Origin: an uncultured Bryobacteraceae bacterium
Lineage (GTDB): Bacteria > Acidobacteriota > Terriglobia > Bryobacterales > Bryobacteraceae
DNA: 5,576 nt
Assembly: GCA_937921835.1 (NCBI GenBank)
Contig: CAKZVG010000746.1
Span: forward strand, 1 to 5,576
Reading direction: 5' to 3'
Below the pieces are notes generated by a model, which had not been told where the DNA came from, did no database searches, and saw only the letters and a list, made by a program, of their open reading frames with translations. The translations under genes were made by a program, and so were the position numbers. The first letter of the stretch is position 1. Each line of letters begins with the position of its first letter. Below, in pieces: positions 1 to 5,576 of the stretch.

Positions 1-188
1 GCAGCCGCGCCGGCGAGCCGTGGTCGCTCGAACTCAACGCGGCCAGCCGTTGCGAGTACGGCAAGGGCGCCTGCCCGGTGGCGGACAGTCTCTTCGAGCG
101 CAGCATCATCATCCCGATTCCCTCCTGCCTCAGCGCGCGCGACGAAGACAGCGTCGTCGAAGCGTTCCGGCGGGTGCTGGGCCAATAG
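1..188 (+). CDS. DegT/DnrJ/EryC1/StrS-family aminotransferase, C-terminal fragment
   Basis: This is the 3' end of a gene that begins before the window. The reading frame (first whole codon at base 3) gives 61 residues and ends with TAG at 186-188. The segment GKGACPVADSLFER followed by IIIPIPSCLSARDEDSVVEA matches the usual C-terminus of fold-type I PLP aminotransferases of the DegT/DnrJ/EryC1/StrS group: a C-P-V/A-A-[ED] element, then a short strand ending in a P-x-P-like turn, then an L-[ST]-x-x-D helix start and a final helix. Family members transfer an amino group from glutamate or glutamine to keto-sugars or keto-inositols in the cytoplasm. The PLP lysine and the substrate-determining regions lie outside the window, so the substrate cannot be given. 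The gene converges on the flavoprotein gene, with 34 bp between their stop codons and no convincing terminator there. The family call is fairly sure and the specific role is open. Confidence 0.8.
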   Translation, partial: SRAGEPWSLELNAASRCEYGKGACPVADSLFERSIIIPIPSCLSARDEDSVVEAFRRVLGQ

Positions 189-222
189 GCGCGTGTTCGC
201 GGCGGAAGCCCAGCGCCGAGTC

Positions 223-801
223 CTAGGCGGCGCCGTGGATCCGCTGGAGCAGCCAGGCCATGTTGCGGCCGAGCGTCTGCATCGTGCGTTGGCCCTCGGC
301 GTCGAGTTCCACGTCGCCCTTGTCCTGTCCGAAGGCCAGGTTCCAGTAACTCGAACCCGGCACCACCATCTCACTGATCAGGAAGAAATGATTGAGGGTA
401 TCGAAGGCGTGGATCCCGCCACCGCGGCGCAGGGCCACCACGCCCGCGCCCACTTTGCGGCGCAGCAGGTGTCCGTTCTGCCGCGAGACGTAACCCGCGC
501 GGTCGATCAGCGCTTTCATCTCGGCGGTTACGTCGCTGAAGTAAGTCGGCGAACCGAGCAGGATGCCGTCGGCGTCCCACATCTTACCGAGAAACGAATT
601 GCCGTCGTCCTCGATCGAACAGCGGCGGTTCTGCTGCTCCTTGCACTTCATGCAGGCGCTACAACCGCGGATCTCCGCGCCGCCCACTTGCAGCGTCTCG
701 GTCTCGATCCCCTCCTTCTCCAACTCGCCAAGAACCAGACGGATCAACAGCGACGTGTTTCCGTCCGGACGGGGACTGCCATTGAATGCCACAACTTTCA
801 T
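223..801 (-). CDS. Flavodoxin-fold NAD(P)H-dependent oxidoreductase, iron-sulfur flavoprotein (Isf)-like
   Basis: This gene encodes 192 residues and reads from ATG at 801 to TAG at 223. The N-terminus is a flavodoxin-like strand and FMN phosphate loop (FNGSPRPDGNTS, residues 6-17). A second FMN-contact region (GSPTYFSDVTAEMKALIDR) lies at 83-101. Between them, C47, C50, C53 and C61 form C-x2-C-x2-C-x7-C, which fits the compact motif known to bind a 4Fe-4S cluster in archaeal iron-sulfur flavoproteins. Many bacterial homologues in the FMN-reductase superfamily carry similar cysteines without a proven cluster. The expected activity is cytoplasmic FMN-dependent electron transfer or quinone/NAD(P)H reduction, with unknown partner. 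No signal peptide or membrane segment is seen. The start is supported by a GGAGG ribosome binding site 8 nt upstream. It lies 19 bp after the glycoside hydrolase gene on the same strand and is probably co-transcribed with it. The fold is near certain, the cluster is an inference and the substrate is unknown. Confidence 0.88.
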   Translation of the reverse strand: MKVVAFNGSPRPDGNTSLLIRLVLGELEKEGIETETLQVGGAEIRGCSACMKCKEQQNRRCSIEDDGNSFLGKMWDADGILLGSPTYFSDVTAEMKALIDRAGYVSRQNGHLLRRKVGAGVVALRRGGGIHAFDTLNHFFLISEMVVPGSSYWNLAFGQDKGDVELDAEGQRTMQTLGRNMAWLLQRIHGAA

Positions 802-809
802 GGACGATG

Positions 810-814
810 CCTCC
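810..814 (-). promoter_or_regulatory. Ribosome binding site of the flavoprotein gene
   Basis: On the minus strand these bases read GGAGG, with 8 nt between them and the ATG at 801-799. They lie wholly in the 19-bp gap after the TAA of the upstream hydrolase gene, so the second gene of the pair has its own strong translation signal. Confidence 0.8.
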
Positions 815-820
815 GGTTAC

Positions 821-2860
821 TTAGTAAGATGACTCAAATGATACGGCCTGGTGGCCCAGCACCCGCGGAATTCGGCACACCGCGTAGCCGTTCTCGTGAC
901 GGAACGGGAGCGCGCTGTTTTGCGGCACCAGCGCGGCGCGCGCGGGCGCCCGGTCCATCCTTACTCTCAGCTCCACGTTCTCCAGCAATCCGGGATCCTC
1001 GATGATGTCGATGTCCGGCGCGCGGCGCGTCAGCGGGTAATAGAGGATGTGGACGACGTGGCGCGGGCCCTGCCGAAGCACCGTCACCTGGGCCGTCGAA
1101 GGCAGCCCCGGAGCGAGCACCAGGGGCGCCGGCAGCAGTTGCCGCAGCAGTACCCCGACCACCTGCTTGTACACGCCGTAGCCGTCCTGGGCATACGAGC
1201 GGAAAATCGGGTTGGCGATGTAGACCACCTTGCCCTTGCGGGTGATGACCGGTTCCCCCGTCCGCCGGCCGAGCGGGGTCTGTTTGTGCGAGCAGAACTG
1301 CTCCTTCGAACGGTCGAAGTATGGAAACCCGTAAGTGGCCAGTATCTCCACGCCTGCCTCCGCGGCCACCGAGCTTCCAGGCTGATAGAGAAAGTACGGC
1401 GTGTCGTCCAGGTTCGGGAAATGCTCACGGGCAATGAGCAGATAAGATCCCCGGAACCTGGCCGGACCCAGGTATCGCACGCCGAGCGCCCCGATCGCGA
1501 AGCGCCGCGCCTCCGGCTCGAGCAGGCTTTCGTGAGAAACCACCAGCGCGCCACCACCCGCCAGGTAGGACTCCACCTTCGCAGCCAGCGCCGCCGACGG
1601 ACGGATCTCATCCGGCAGGATGACTACTTTGTACGGTGTGAAGTCCGAATCCAGGTCCAGCACGTTGAACTGCTGATGCAGTTCGAGCAGCATATTGGTG
1701 AAGCCCTGATCAACCAACGGCACCTTCTGGGTGGTCATGTCGGGATTGGTGGCCGCCACCGACATCACGCCGATATCGGCCGCCGCCTCGGCCCCGCGGC
1801 ACCAGGGCTCCAGGGCCTCCACCTTGCGGTAAGTCCTGCCGATGCGCAAGTAAGTGGCCGCGTCCAGACGCCCGCGAGGATGTAACTGATCCCCCACGCA
1901 CACCTTGACGCCATTAGCCAGGAAGTTCAGGCATTCGTAATCGAGCGCGGCCTGGTTCTTCAGACCTCCGAAATCGCCCCAGGATTTATGGAACCGCCCG
2001 GTCATTCCCACCACCTCCTTGCCGAGCGTGCGCAGGTAGCGGACGCGCTGCTGGAAGTGGGAATAACCCCATCCGCCGGTCGGCAGGCTTTCGAGCTCGA
2101 TGTGGCTGAACAGCGGCATCTCGTCGCGCACTCCGATGACGATACGGCTGTTGAAGAACACCGCGCCCTGGGGGAGCTTGGCCCGAACCAGGTCGAAGAG
2201 TTTTTGCTCCACGCGCATGGCCACCAGCTTGTTGTGCCTGTAAGTGTCGCCGGCCGAATCGCTCAACCCCAGTTTCTTGCGCTCCGCACGGCACCATTTG
2301 CAGAAACAACCGCCGGGCGGCTGCTTCAGGATGTCGAACCAGCCCCCGTGCACGTCGTAGTTGTCCAGGATTTCCTTGTTCTCCGCGATGACCTGATCCA
2401 GATAGGGCGTATTCATGCACAGCCACGGCCAGGTGTCGTCGAGCGGGCGGCCCACCGGCTTGCCATCCGCCGTGATGGCGCGCCACTCCGGATGCCGTGC
2501 CGCCTGGAGGACGTCCCAGACGAGCGAGTAGTAGTAGTTGACGGCGATCCCTTCGCGCCGCAGCGCCCGCACCATTTCCCCCAGCAGGTCGAACTTGAGA
2601 GCCGGGTGCCGGGCGGCGATTTTGGTGTCGTAATAGGCCCAGCCGTGGTGGCACTTGGCGAACACGTTGATCGAGTTGACGCGCGCGTCGCGCAGCGTGG
2701 CGGCGAACTCCTCGGCGTTGAACGCGGCGCCCACGTCGCCGATGAGTTCGCTGGTGTGAAAGTCGAGGTGAATCTGGCGGAAGGGCATGCCGCCCGGCGC
2801 GGGAGCCGCGAACGTGGGCGCCAGCGCCGCCGCCGTACCGAAAAACGATCTTCGAGTCAT
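821..2860 (-). CDS. Tat-exported glycoside hydrolase-like protein (GHL6 barrel + beta-galactosidase trimerisation-like domain; GH151 alpha-L-fucosidase-like)
   Basis: This gene encodes 679 residues. The chosen ATG at 2860 puts a twin-arginine signal at the very N-terminus (T-R3-R4-S-F-F-G, then a short Ala-rich stretch to about residue 22). The frame stays open to 3823, but that extension is only the antisense of the kinase gene. Residues about 26-355 look like a TIM barrel of the hypothetical glycosyl hydrolase 6 type: FAKCHHGWAYY (67-77), NYYYSLVWD (108-116), GGWFDI (172-177, with D176 as candidate nucleophile by analogy with the WFD of GH29), IELESLPTGGWGY (254-266), GMTGRFHKSWGDFGG (285-299) and GDQLHP (323-328). 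Residues about 362-500 resemble the beta-galactosidase trimerisation domain (VVILPDEIRPS at 412-422, then YLAGGGALVVSHES). A beta-rich C-terminus follows. From memory, GH151 alpha-L-fucosidases share this architecture; the sugar specificity here is unproven. An odd C-x-C-x2-C cluster (185, 187, 190) follows D176. It is probably the first gene of a two-gene unit with the flavoprotein. Confidence 0.85.
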   Translation of the reverse strand: MTRRSFFGTAAALAPTFAAPAPGGMPFRQIHLDFHTSELIGDVGAAFNAEEFAATLRDARVNSINVFAKCHHGWAYYDTKIAARHPALKFDLLGEMVRALRREGIAVNYYYSLVWDVLQAARHPEWRAITADGKPVGRPLDDTWPWLCMNTPYLDQVIAENKEILDNYDVHGGWFDILKQPPGGCFCKWCRAERKKLGLSDSAGDTYRHNKLVAMRVEQKLFDLVRAKLPQGAVFFNSRIVIGVRDEMPLFSHIELESLPTGGWGYSHFQQRVRYLRTLGKEVVGMTGRFHKSWGDFGGLKNQAALDYECLNFLANGVKVCVGDQLHPRGRLDAATYLRIGRTYRKVEALEPWCRGAEAAADIGVMSVAATNPDMTTQKVPLVDQGFTNMLLELHQQFNVLDLDSDFTPYKVVILPDEIRPSAALAAKVESYLAGGGALVVSHESLLEPEARRFAIGALGVRYLGPARFRGSYLLIAREHFPNLDDTPYFLYQPGSSVAAEAGVEILATYGFPYFDRSKEQFCSHKQTPLGRRTGEPVITRKGKVVYIANPIFRSYAQDGYGVYKQVVGVLLRQLLPAPLVLAPGLPSTAQVTVLRQGPRHVVHILYYPLTRRAPDIDIIEDPGLLENVELRVRMDRAPARAALVPQNSALPFRHENGYAVCRIPRVLGHQAVSFESSY

Positions 2861-2866
2861 GGCGCT

Positions 2867-2899
2867 AACGCCGATGATACCCCGCCCCGGCCCGGCGTT
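2867..2899. promoter_or_regulatory. Candidate operator: 7-bp inverted repeat in the divergent intergenic region
   Basis: AACGCCG at 2867-2873 and its exact reverse complement CGGCGTT at 2893-2899 are separated by 19 bp, with arm centres 26 bp apart. The left arm abuts the minus-strand TATCAT box and the right arm overlaps the first bases of the plus-strand TTGACT box. A regulator bound here could control both transcription units. An arm of seven bases in GC-rich DNA can arise by chance, so the call is tentative. No regulator gene is present in the window. Confidence 0.3.
2874..2879 (-). promoter_or_regulatory. Possible -10 box for the hydrolase-flavoprotein unit
   Basis: On the minus strand these bases read TATCAT, five of six matches to TATAAT. 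No good -35 element lies 16-18 bp upstream. Initiation about 7 bp downstream would fall near 2867, leaving only some 6 nt before the ATG at 2860. That agrees with the absence of a Shine-Dalgarno sequence in front of this gene. Confidence 0.35.
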
Positions 2900-2927
2900 G
2901 ACTGGGGCTTTCCAAACGAGCGATAAC
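2898..2927 (+). promoter_or_regulatory. Possible sigma-70-type promoter for the kinase-isomerase operon
   Basis: TTGACT at 2898-2903 (five of six to TTGACA) and GATAAC at 2922-2927 (four of six to TATAAT) are spaced 18 bp apart. The expected start near 2934 would leave about 6 nt before the ATG at 2940, so the message would be almost leaderless if this promoter is used. Confidence 0.4.
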
Positions 2928-2932
2928 AGGGA
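2928..2932 (+). promoter_or_regulatory. Weak ribosome binding site of the ROK kinase gene
   Basis: AGGGA lies 7 nt before the ATG at 2940. It is a poor match to GGAGG and would be cut off if transcription starts from the promoter proposed at 2898-2927. It would matter only for a longer transcript. Confidence 0.35.
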
Positions 2933-2939
2933 TTCGGCC

Positions 2940-3923
2940 ATGAGCGGGATCGTGGGCAGTATCGACCTCGGCGGCACCACAACGGCGTGCGCCATCGCCA
3001 CGGTGGATGGCGAAATCCTGCGGCGGAAGACCATTTCCACGCTTTCCTCCGAAGGACCCGAAGCCGTGCTGGAGCGCGTCGGCCGCACTCTCGGGGAACT
3101 GGCGGCGGAAGCGGGAGCGCGTCCGGAGGCGATCGGCATGGGCGTTCCGGGCCTGGTCGACCTGTCGCGCGGCGCCACACTGTTCCTGCCCAACCTGCCC
3201 ACCCAGTGGCGCGGCGTTCCCGTGGCGCGAATCCTCGGCGACCGTTTCGGCTGCCCGGTGTTTCTGCTGAACGACGTGCGCATCGCGACGCTTGGGGAAT
3301 TGACCTTCGGGGCCGGAAGGAACGTCCGCACTTTCGTCTTTTTCGCGCTCGGCACCGGCGTGGGCGGCGGCTTGGTGGTGGACGGCAAGCTGCGCCTCGG
3401 GCCGCTGGGGGCGGCGGGCGAACTCGGCCACCAGACCATCGTTCCCGACGGCCTGCTTTGCGGCTGCGGCAACCGCGGCTGCCTGGAGACGCTGGCCAGC
3501 GGCCCGGCGCTCATCGCCGAGGGCGTCCGGTTGTTGCGCAGCGGCATGGCGCCGCGGCTGCACGAGATGGTGGCGGGCGACGCGGGCGCGGTAACGCCGA
3601 AAGAAATCGCCGCGGCCGCCGAGGCCGGCGACGAAACGCTGCGGGCGGCCATTGGCCGCATGGCCGGGTATCTCGGCATCGGCGTCGCCAACGTCATTAC
3701 CGCTCTGCATCCCGAGATGGTCGTGCTGGGCGGCGGCGTGGCCGCCATCGAGGCGCTCCTCGACGGCGTACGGGCCGAGGTGCGGCAGCGGGTCCGGATG
3801 TTCCCGGTGGACGGCGTGCGCATCGAACGGTCGGTGCTGGGCGACCAGGCCGGAATTTATGGAGGCATCGCGCTGGCCCGCGGCGGCGGCGCCTCGCGGC
3901 CGGGGCCCGACGGCATCGAATAA
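2940..3923 (+). CDS. ROK-family sugar kinase
   Basis: This gene encodes 327 residues, close to the usual 300-330 of ROK kinases. The ATP-binding loop is DLGGTTT (9-15). GVPGLVD (68-74) follows. LND at 110-112 holds the likely catalytic base D112, and GTGVGGG is at 138-144. The ROK signature covers GELGH (160-164) and C174-G-C176-G-N-R-G-C181-L-E183, which with H164 forms the structural zinc site of the family. A later LGGGVA glycine motif fits the nucleotide site. There is no N-terminal helix-turn-helix domain, so it is a kinase rather than a NagC/Mlc-type repressor. It should phosphorylate a hexose or amino-hexose with ATP in the cytoplasm, but the sugar cannot be told from these motifs. ATG 2940 is chosen because the core begins at once; a longer frame back to 2787 would run into the divergent hydrolase gene. 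The isomerase gene follows after 11 bp. Confidence 0.93.
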   Translation: MSGIVGSIDLGGTTTACAIATVDGEILRRKTISTLSSEGPEAVLERVGRTLGELAAEAGARPEAIGMGVPGLVDLSRGATLFLPNLPTQWRGVPVARILGDRFGCPVFLLNDVRIATLGELTFGAGRNVRTFVFFALGTGVGGGLVVDGKLRLGPLGAAGELGHQTIVPDGLLCGCGNRGCLETLASGPALIAEGVRLLRSGMAPRLHEMVAGDAGAVTPKEIAAAAEAGDETLRAAIGRMAGYLGIGVANVITALHPEMVVLGGGVAAIEALLDGVRAEVRQRVRMFPVDGVRIERSVLGDQAGIYGGIALARGGGASRPGPDGIE

Positions 3924-3924
3924 C

Positions 3925-3929
3925 AGGAG
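3925..3929 (+). promoter_or_regulatory. Ribosome binding site of the isomerase gene
   Basis: AGGAG, starting just after the TAA of the kinase gene, lies 5 nt before the ATG at 3935. It fixes this start and, with the 11-bp gap, supports co-transcription and possible translational coupling with the kinase. Confidence 0.75.
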
Positions 3930-3934
3930 ATAGC

Positions 3935-4849
3935 ATGCAACTTGGATTTGTAAGCGCCATTGTTCCCGAACTTACTCTTGAGGAAGTGGCCGGCTTCGCG
4001 CACGCCTCCGGCTACCGCTGCGTGGAGTTGATGTGCTGGCCCACGGGCAAGGCGGAGCGCCGCTACGCGGGCGTCACACACATCGACGTGGCCCACCTCA
4101 ACGCCGGCGGCGCCGAGCACATCCAGGAGGTCATGGCCGCCCACGAGGTCTCCATCAGCGGCTTGGGTTACTATCCGAACCCCCTTACGCCGGACCGCGC
4201 CGAAGCCGAAATCTGCATCGCCCATCTGCGCAAGGTCATCGACGCCGCCCGACTGCTCGGCGTGTCCACCGTGAATACCTTCGTCGGCCGCGACTGGACC
4301 AAAACGGTGGACGGGAACTGGCCGCGCTTCCGCGAGGTCTGGCCGCCGCTGGTGGAGTACGCCGCCGCCCAGGGCATCAACATCGCCATCGAAAACTGCC
4401 CCATGCTCTTCACCGGCGACGAATGGCCGGGCGGCAAGAACCTTGCCCACAGCCCGGCCGTCTGGCGGCGCATGTTCGAGGAAATCCCCAGCCCGAACTT
4501 CGGTCTCAATTACGACCCGTCGCACCTGGTCTGGCAACAGATGGACTACCTGCGCCCGTTGCGCGAGTTCGCCTCGCGAATCCTGCACGTGCACGCCAAG
4601 GACGCGCGCGTCGACCGCGAGCGCCTGAACGAGGTCGGCATCCTCGCCACGCCGCTCGAATACCATTCGCCAAAACTGCCGGGATTGGGCGAGATCGACT
4701 GGGGGCGTTTCTTCTCGGTGCTCGGCGACACCGGCTACAACGGGCCGGTGTGCGTCGAGGTGGAGGACCGCGCCTACGAGAAGTCGCTGGAGAGCCGCAA
4801 GCAGGCGCTGCGCCAGTGCCAGCGCTTTCTGGCGCAGTTCGTCTCCTGA
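3935..4849 (+). CDS. Sugar phosphate isomerase/epimerase (xylose isomerase-like TIM barrel)
   Basis: This gene encodes 304 residues, typical of the AP endonuclease 2/xylose isomerase-like family (IolE, Hyi and tagatose/psicose 3-epimerase relatives). A first strand [18 protein letters not shown] opens the barrel. The expected metal ligands can be placed: E153 in IAIENCP, D194 with H197 in [10 protein letters not shown]220 in LHVHAKD and E275 in VCVEVEDR. The C-terminal [19 protein letters not shown] (252-270) is a common element just before the last ligand. These enzymes bind a divalent metal and isomerise or epimerise sugars, sugar phosphates or inositol derivatives in the cytoplasm. It follows the ROK kinase at 11 bp with a good ribosome binding site, so a kinase-isomerase pair acting on the same sugar is the simple reading. 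No signal peptide is present. The substrate is unknown and IolE-, Hyi- or epimerase-like activity are all possible. The gene ends in TGA. Confidence 0.9.
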   Translation: MQLGFVSAIVPELTLEEVAGFAHASGYRCVELMCWPTGKAERRYAGVTHIDVAHLNAGGAEHIQEVMAAHEVSISGLGYYPNPLTPDRAEAEICIAHLRKVIDAARLLGVSTVNTFVGRDWTKTVDGNWPRFREVWPPLVEYAAAQGINIAIENCPMLFTGDEWPGGKNLAHSPAVWRRMFEEIPSPNFGLNYDPSHLVWQQMDYLRPLREFASRILHVHAKDARVDRERLNEVGILATPLEYHSPKLPGLGEIDWGRFFSVLGDTGYNGPVCVEVEDRAYEKSLESRKQALRQCQRFLAQFVS

Positions 4850-4875
4850 CTCGCGCGCGCGCCATCCGCCTTTCT

Positions 4876-4899
4876 CGCGGGCGCTTTCGCGCCGCCGCG
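4876..4899 (+). terminator. GC-rich hairpin after the isomerase gene, weak terminator candidate
   Basis: GGCGC (4880-4884) pairs with GCGCC (4889-4893) around a TTTC loop. The stem can be extended by CGCG (4876-4879) with CGCG (4896-4899) across a two-base bulge (4894-4895). It lies 27 bp after the isomerase stop. No T-tract follows, so it is not a standard intrinsic terminator. It may only slow polymerase or shape the adjacent promoter. Confidence 0.25.
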
Positions 4900-4900
4900 C

Positions 4901-4906
4901 TATAAT
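4901..4906 (+). promoter_or_regulatory. Likely -10 box of the glnE promoter
   Basis: TATAAT is a perfect consensus and stands out in very GC-rich sequence. No recognisable -35 box lies 16-18 bp upstream, because that space is taken by the hairpin, and there is no extended TG motif. Transcription would start near 4913, giving a leader of about 43 nt before the glnE ATG. Confidence 0.5.
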
Positions 4907-4923
4907 GTGCTAGGCAACCGCCC

Positions 4924-4931
4924 GGAGGAGG
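4924..4931 (+). promoter_or_regulatory. Strong Shine-Dalgarno sequence in the glnE leader
   Basis: GGAGGAGG is the best ribosome binding site in the window. Its end is 24 nt from the glnE ATG at 4956, too far for normal use, but only 5 nt from a TTG at 4937-4939 in another frame. That mismatch suggests either a short leader peptide (4937-4972) or an error or unusual start for glnE. Confidence 0.55.
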
Positions 4932-4936
4932 CGCCC

Positions 4937-4972
4937 TTGCTTACCGCTTTTCCGCATGCAGCCGCCGCTTGA
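4937..4972 (+). CDS. Possible 11-residue leader peptide overlapping the glnE start
   Basis: A TTG 5 nt after the strong Shine-Dalgarno sequence opens a frame of 11 codons (LLTAFPHAAAA, initiator read as Met) that ends with TGA at 4970-4972. It overlaps the first codons of glnE in a different frame, so ribosomes ending here would be within reach of the glnE ATG 14 nt back. It could couple or damp glnE translation. It has no known homologue that I recognise, and a one-base sequencing error that hides the true glnE start is an equally good explanation. Confidence 0.2.
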   Translation: MLTAFPHAAAA

Positions 4973-5576
4973 AGAACTCGCGTTCCGCGACCCGGCCCGG
5001 GCGGCGGACAACCTGTCGCGGCTCGCGGGCGCCGTACCTCCGGGGGTGTTTCAACGCCTCCGCGTCCTGCTGGGGTCGGCGGCGGATCCGGACCGGGCGC
5101 TGCACTGGCTGGATGCGCTCGAGCAACGCAATCGCGCGGCCTTCCAGCGGATCACGCGCTCCAAGGCGCTGCTGCAACTGCTGATCCAGGTCTTTTCCTA
5201 CAGCCGCTTCCTCTCCGAGGAGATCCTTCAGCACCCGGAGTGGCTGGAGGAACTTCCCGGCTCGGGGGATTTGCACCGCATCCTTAGCAGCGAAGAATTC
5301 CGGGAGCGCCTCGAGCGCTTTCTCGGCAATGAAGAGGGTCCGCCCCCGGCGGTACTGCTGGCGCAGTTCCGGCGCCGGAAGATCCTGCGGATTCTGCTGC
5401 GCGACGTGCTGGGCTACTGCACGCTGCCGGAAGTCACCGAGGAGTTGTCGAATCTCGCCGACGCGATTCTGGACGTCACGTACCGCCGCATCCGGAGCGA
5501 ACTCGTGAAACGTCACGGCGAGCCGCGCATGGAGTCGGCGGACGGCTCTGTCAAGGAGGCGGGCTTCTCGATCCTG
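4956..5576 (+). CDS. glnE: Bifunctional glutamine synthetase adenylyltransferase/adenylyl-removing enzyme, N-terminal part
   Basis: The first 207 codons are present and the frame is still open at the window edge. Full-length GlnE is about 950 residues. GlnE adds AMP to, or removes it from, glutamine synthetase GlnA according to PII signalling, and so sets nitrogen assimilation. The N-terminal half carries the adenylyl-removing domain. Recognisable elements are HPEWLEEL (93-100), LLAQFRRRKILRILLRD (134-150) and LPEVTEELSNLADAILD (157-173), all characteristic GlnE helices. The last residues, GFSIL, lead directly into the place where the family has the GKLGG and D-x-D nucleotidyltransferase motifs, so no catalytic residue is visible. 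The ATG at 4956 is the only in-frame ATG before residue 192 and no other start codon lies just upstream in this frame, but it lacks a properly spaced ribosome binding site. GTG at 5046 (residue 31) is a less likely alternative. The cut is due to the window. Confidence 0.92.
   Translation, partial: MQPPLEELAFRDPARAADNLSRLAGAVPPGVFQRLRVLLGSAADPDRALHWLDALEQRNRAAFQRITRSKALLQLLIQVFSYSRFLSEEILQHPEWLEELPGSGDLHRILSSEEFRERLERFLGNEEGPPPAVLLAQFRRRKILRILLRDVLGYCTLPEVTEELSNLADAILDVTYRRIRSELVKRHGEPRMESADGSVKEAGFSIL

Noticed and set aside
189..222. Terminator between the convergent aminotransferase and flavoprotein genes
   Set aside because: Only a 5-bp pairing (GCGCC 213-217 with GGCGC 229-233), partly inside the flavoprotein gene and without a T-tract, could be found.
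193..1005. Open plus-strand frame of 270 codons
   Set aside because: It runs antisense to the flavoprotein gene and the 3' end of the hydrolase gene, and its translation has no recognisable domain. Long antisense frames are expected at this GC content.
1988..2926. Open plus-strand frame of 312 codons
   Set aside because: It is antisense to the well-supported N-terminal barrel of the hydrolase and shows no motif.
2787..2939. A longer N-terminus for the ROK kinase starting at 2787
   Set aside because: The extension overlaps the start of the divergent hydrolase gene. The ROK core with DLGGTTT begins right after ATG 2940, as in the family.
2861..3823. A 321-residue N-terminal extension of the minus-strand hydrolase frame
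   Set aside because: It lies antisense to the clearly coding ROK kinase, has low-complexity Arg/Ser/Pro-rich composition, and would bury the Tat signal peptide that marks the true N-terminus at 2860.
2987..3934. Upstream extension of the isomerase frame to 2987
   Set aside because: The extra part is Arg/Gly-rich out-of-frame reading of the kinase gene. The ribosome binding site at 3925-3929 and the barrel start support ATG 3935.
3857..4666. Open minus-strand frame of 269 codons
   Set aside because: It is antisense to the isomerase gene, which has placed metal ligands. No domain is seen on the minus strand.
4852..4862. Alternating CG run as possible Z-DNA or a repeat element
   Set aside because: It has only eleven bases and is common by chance in DNA this GC-rich.
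4941..5516. Open minus-strand frame of 191 codons
   Set aside because: It is antisense to glnE, whose plus-strand reading contains clear family motifs.
5576..5576. glnE as a truncated pseudogene
   Set aside because: The frame is intact and in phase up to the last base. It ends only because the window ends.

Overview
The window is a GC-rich, densely coded stretch of bacterial chromosome. The base composition, the Tat-type exported glycoside hydrolase and the style of the GlnE N-terminus fit an Acidobacteriota genome, perhaps Solibacter/Bryobacter-like. That placement is an inference from general resemblance; no rRNA or other marker gene is present. I see no IS element, CRISPR array, tRNA, rRNA or phage gene.

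Layout: (1) 1-188, plus strand: the last 61 codons of a DegT/DnrJ/EryC1/StrS-type PLP aminotransferase. (2) 223-801 and 821-2860, minus strand: a two-gene unit read from 2860 leftwards. Its first gene is a 679-residue Tat-signal glycoside hydrolase-like protein (GHL6-like TIM barrel plus beta-galactosidase trimerisation-like domain, related to the GH151 alpha-L-fucosidase type). Its second gene is a 192-residue flavodoxin-fold protein with a compact cysteine motif like that of iron-sulfur flavoproteins. (3) 2861-2939: a 79-bp divergent intergenic region with promoter-like elements for both directions and a 7-bp inverted repeat that could be an operator. (4) 2940-3923 and 3935-4849, plus strand: a ROK-family sugar kinase and a xylose-isomerase-like TIM-barrel isomerase/epimerase, 11 bp apart and almost certainly one operon. 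(5) 4850-4955: an intergenic region with a GC-rich hairpin, a perfect TATAAT box and a strong Shine-Dalgarno sequence. (6) 4956-5576, plus strand: the N-terminal 207 codons of glnE, cut by the window edge just before its first catalytic motif.

Taken together, the four central genes look like a small divergent carbohydrate-use cassette. An exported glycosidase would free a sugar outside the cytoplasm, and a ROK kinase and a sugar isomerase/epimerase would process it inside. The flavoprotein has no obvious role in this and may supply a redox step. The sugar cannot be named from the sequence. glnE (nitrogen-status control of glutamine synthetase) appears to be a separate unit with its own promoter. 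None of the genes is of unknown type; the less usual points are the gene grouping, the regulatory intergenic regions and the start of glnE.
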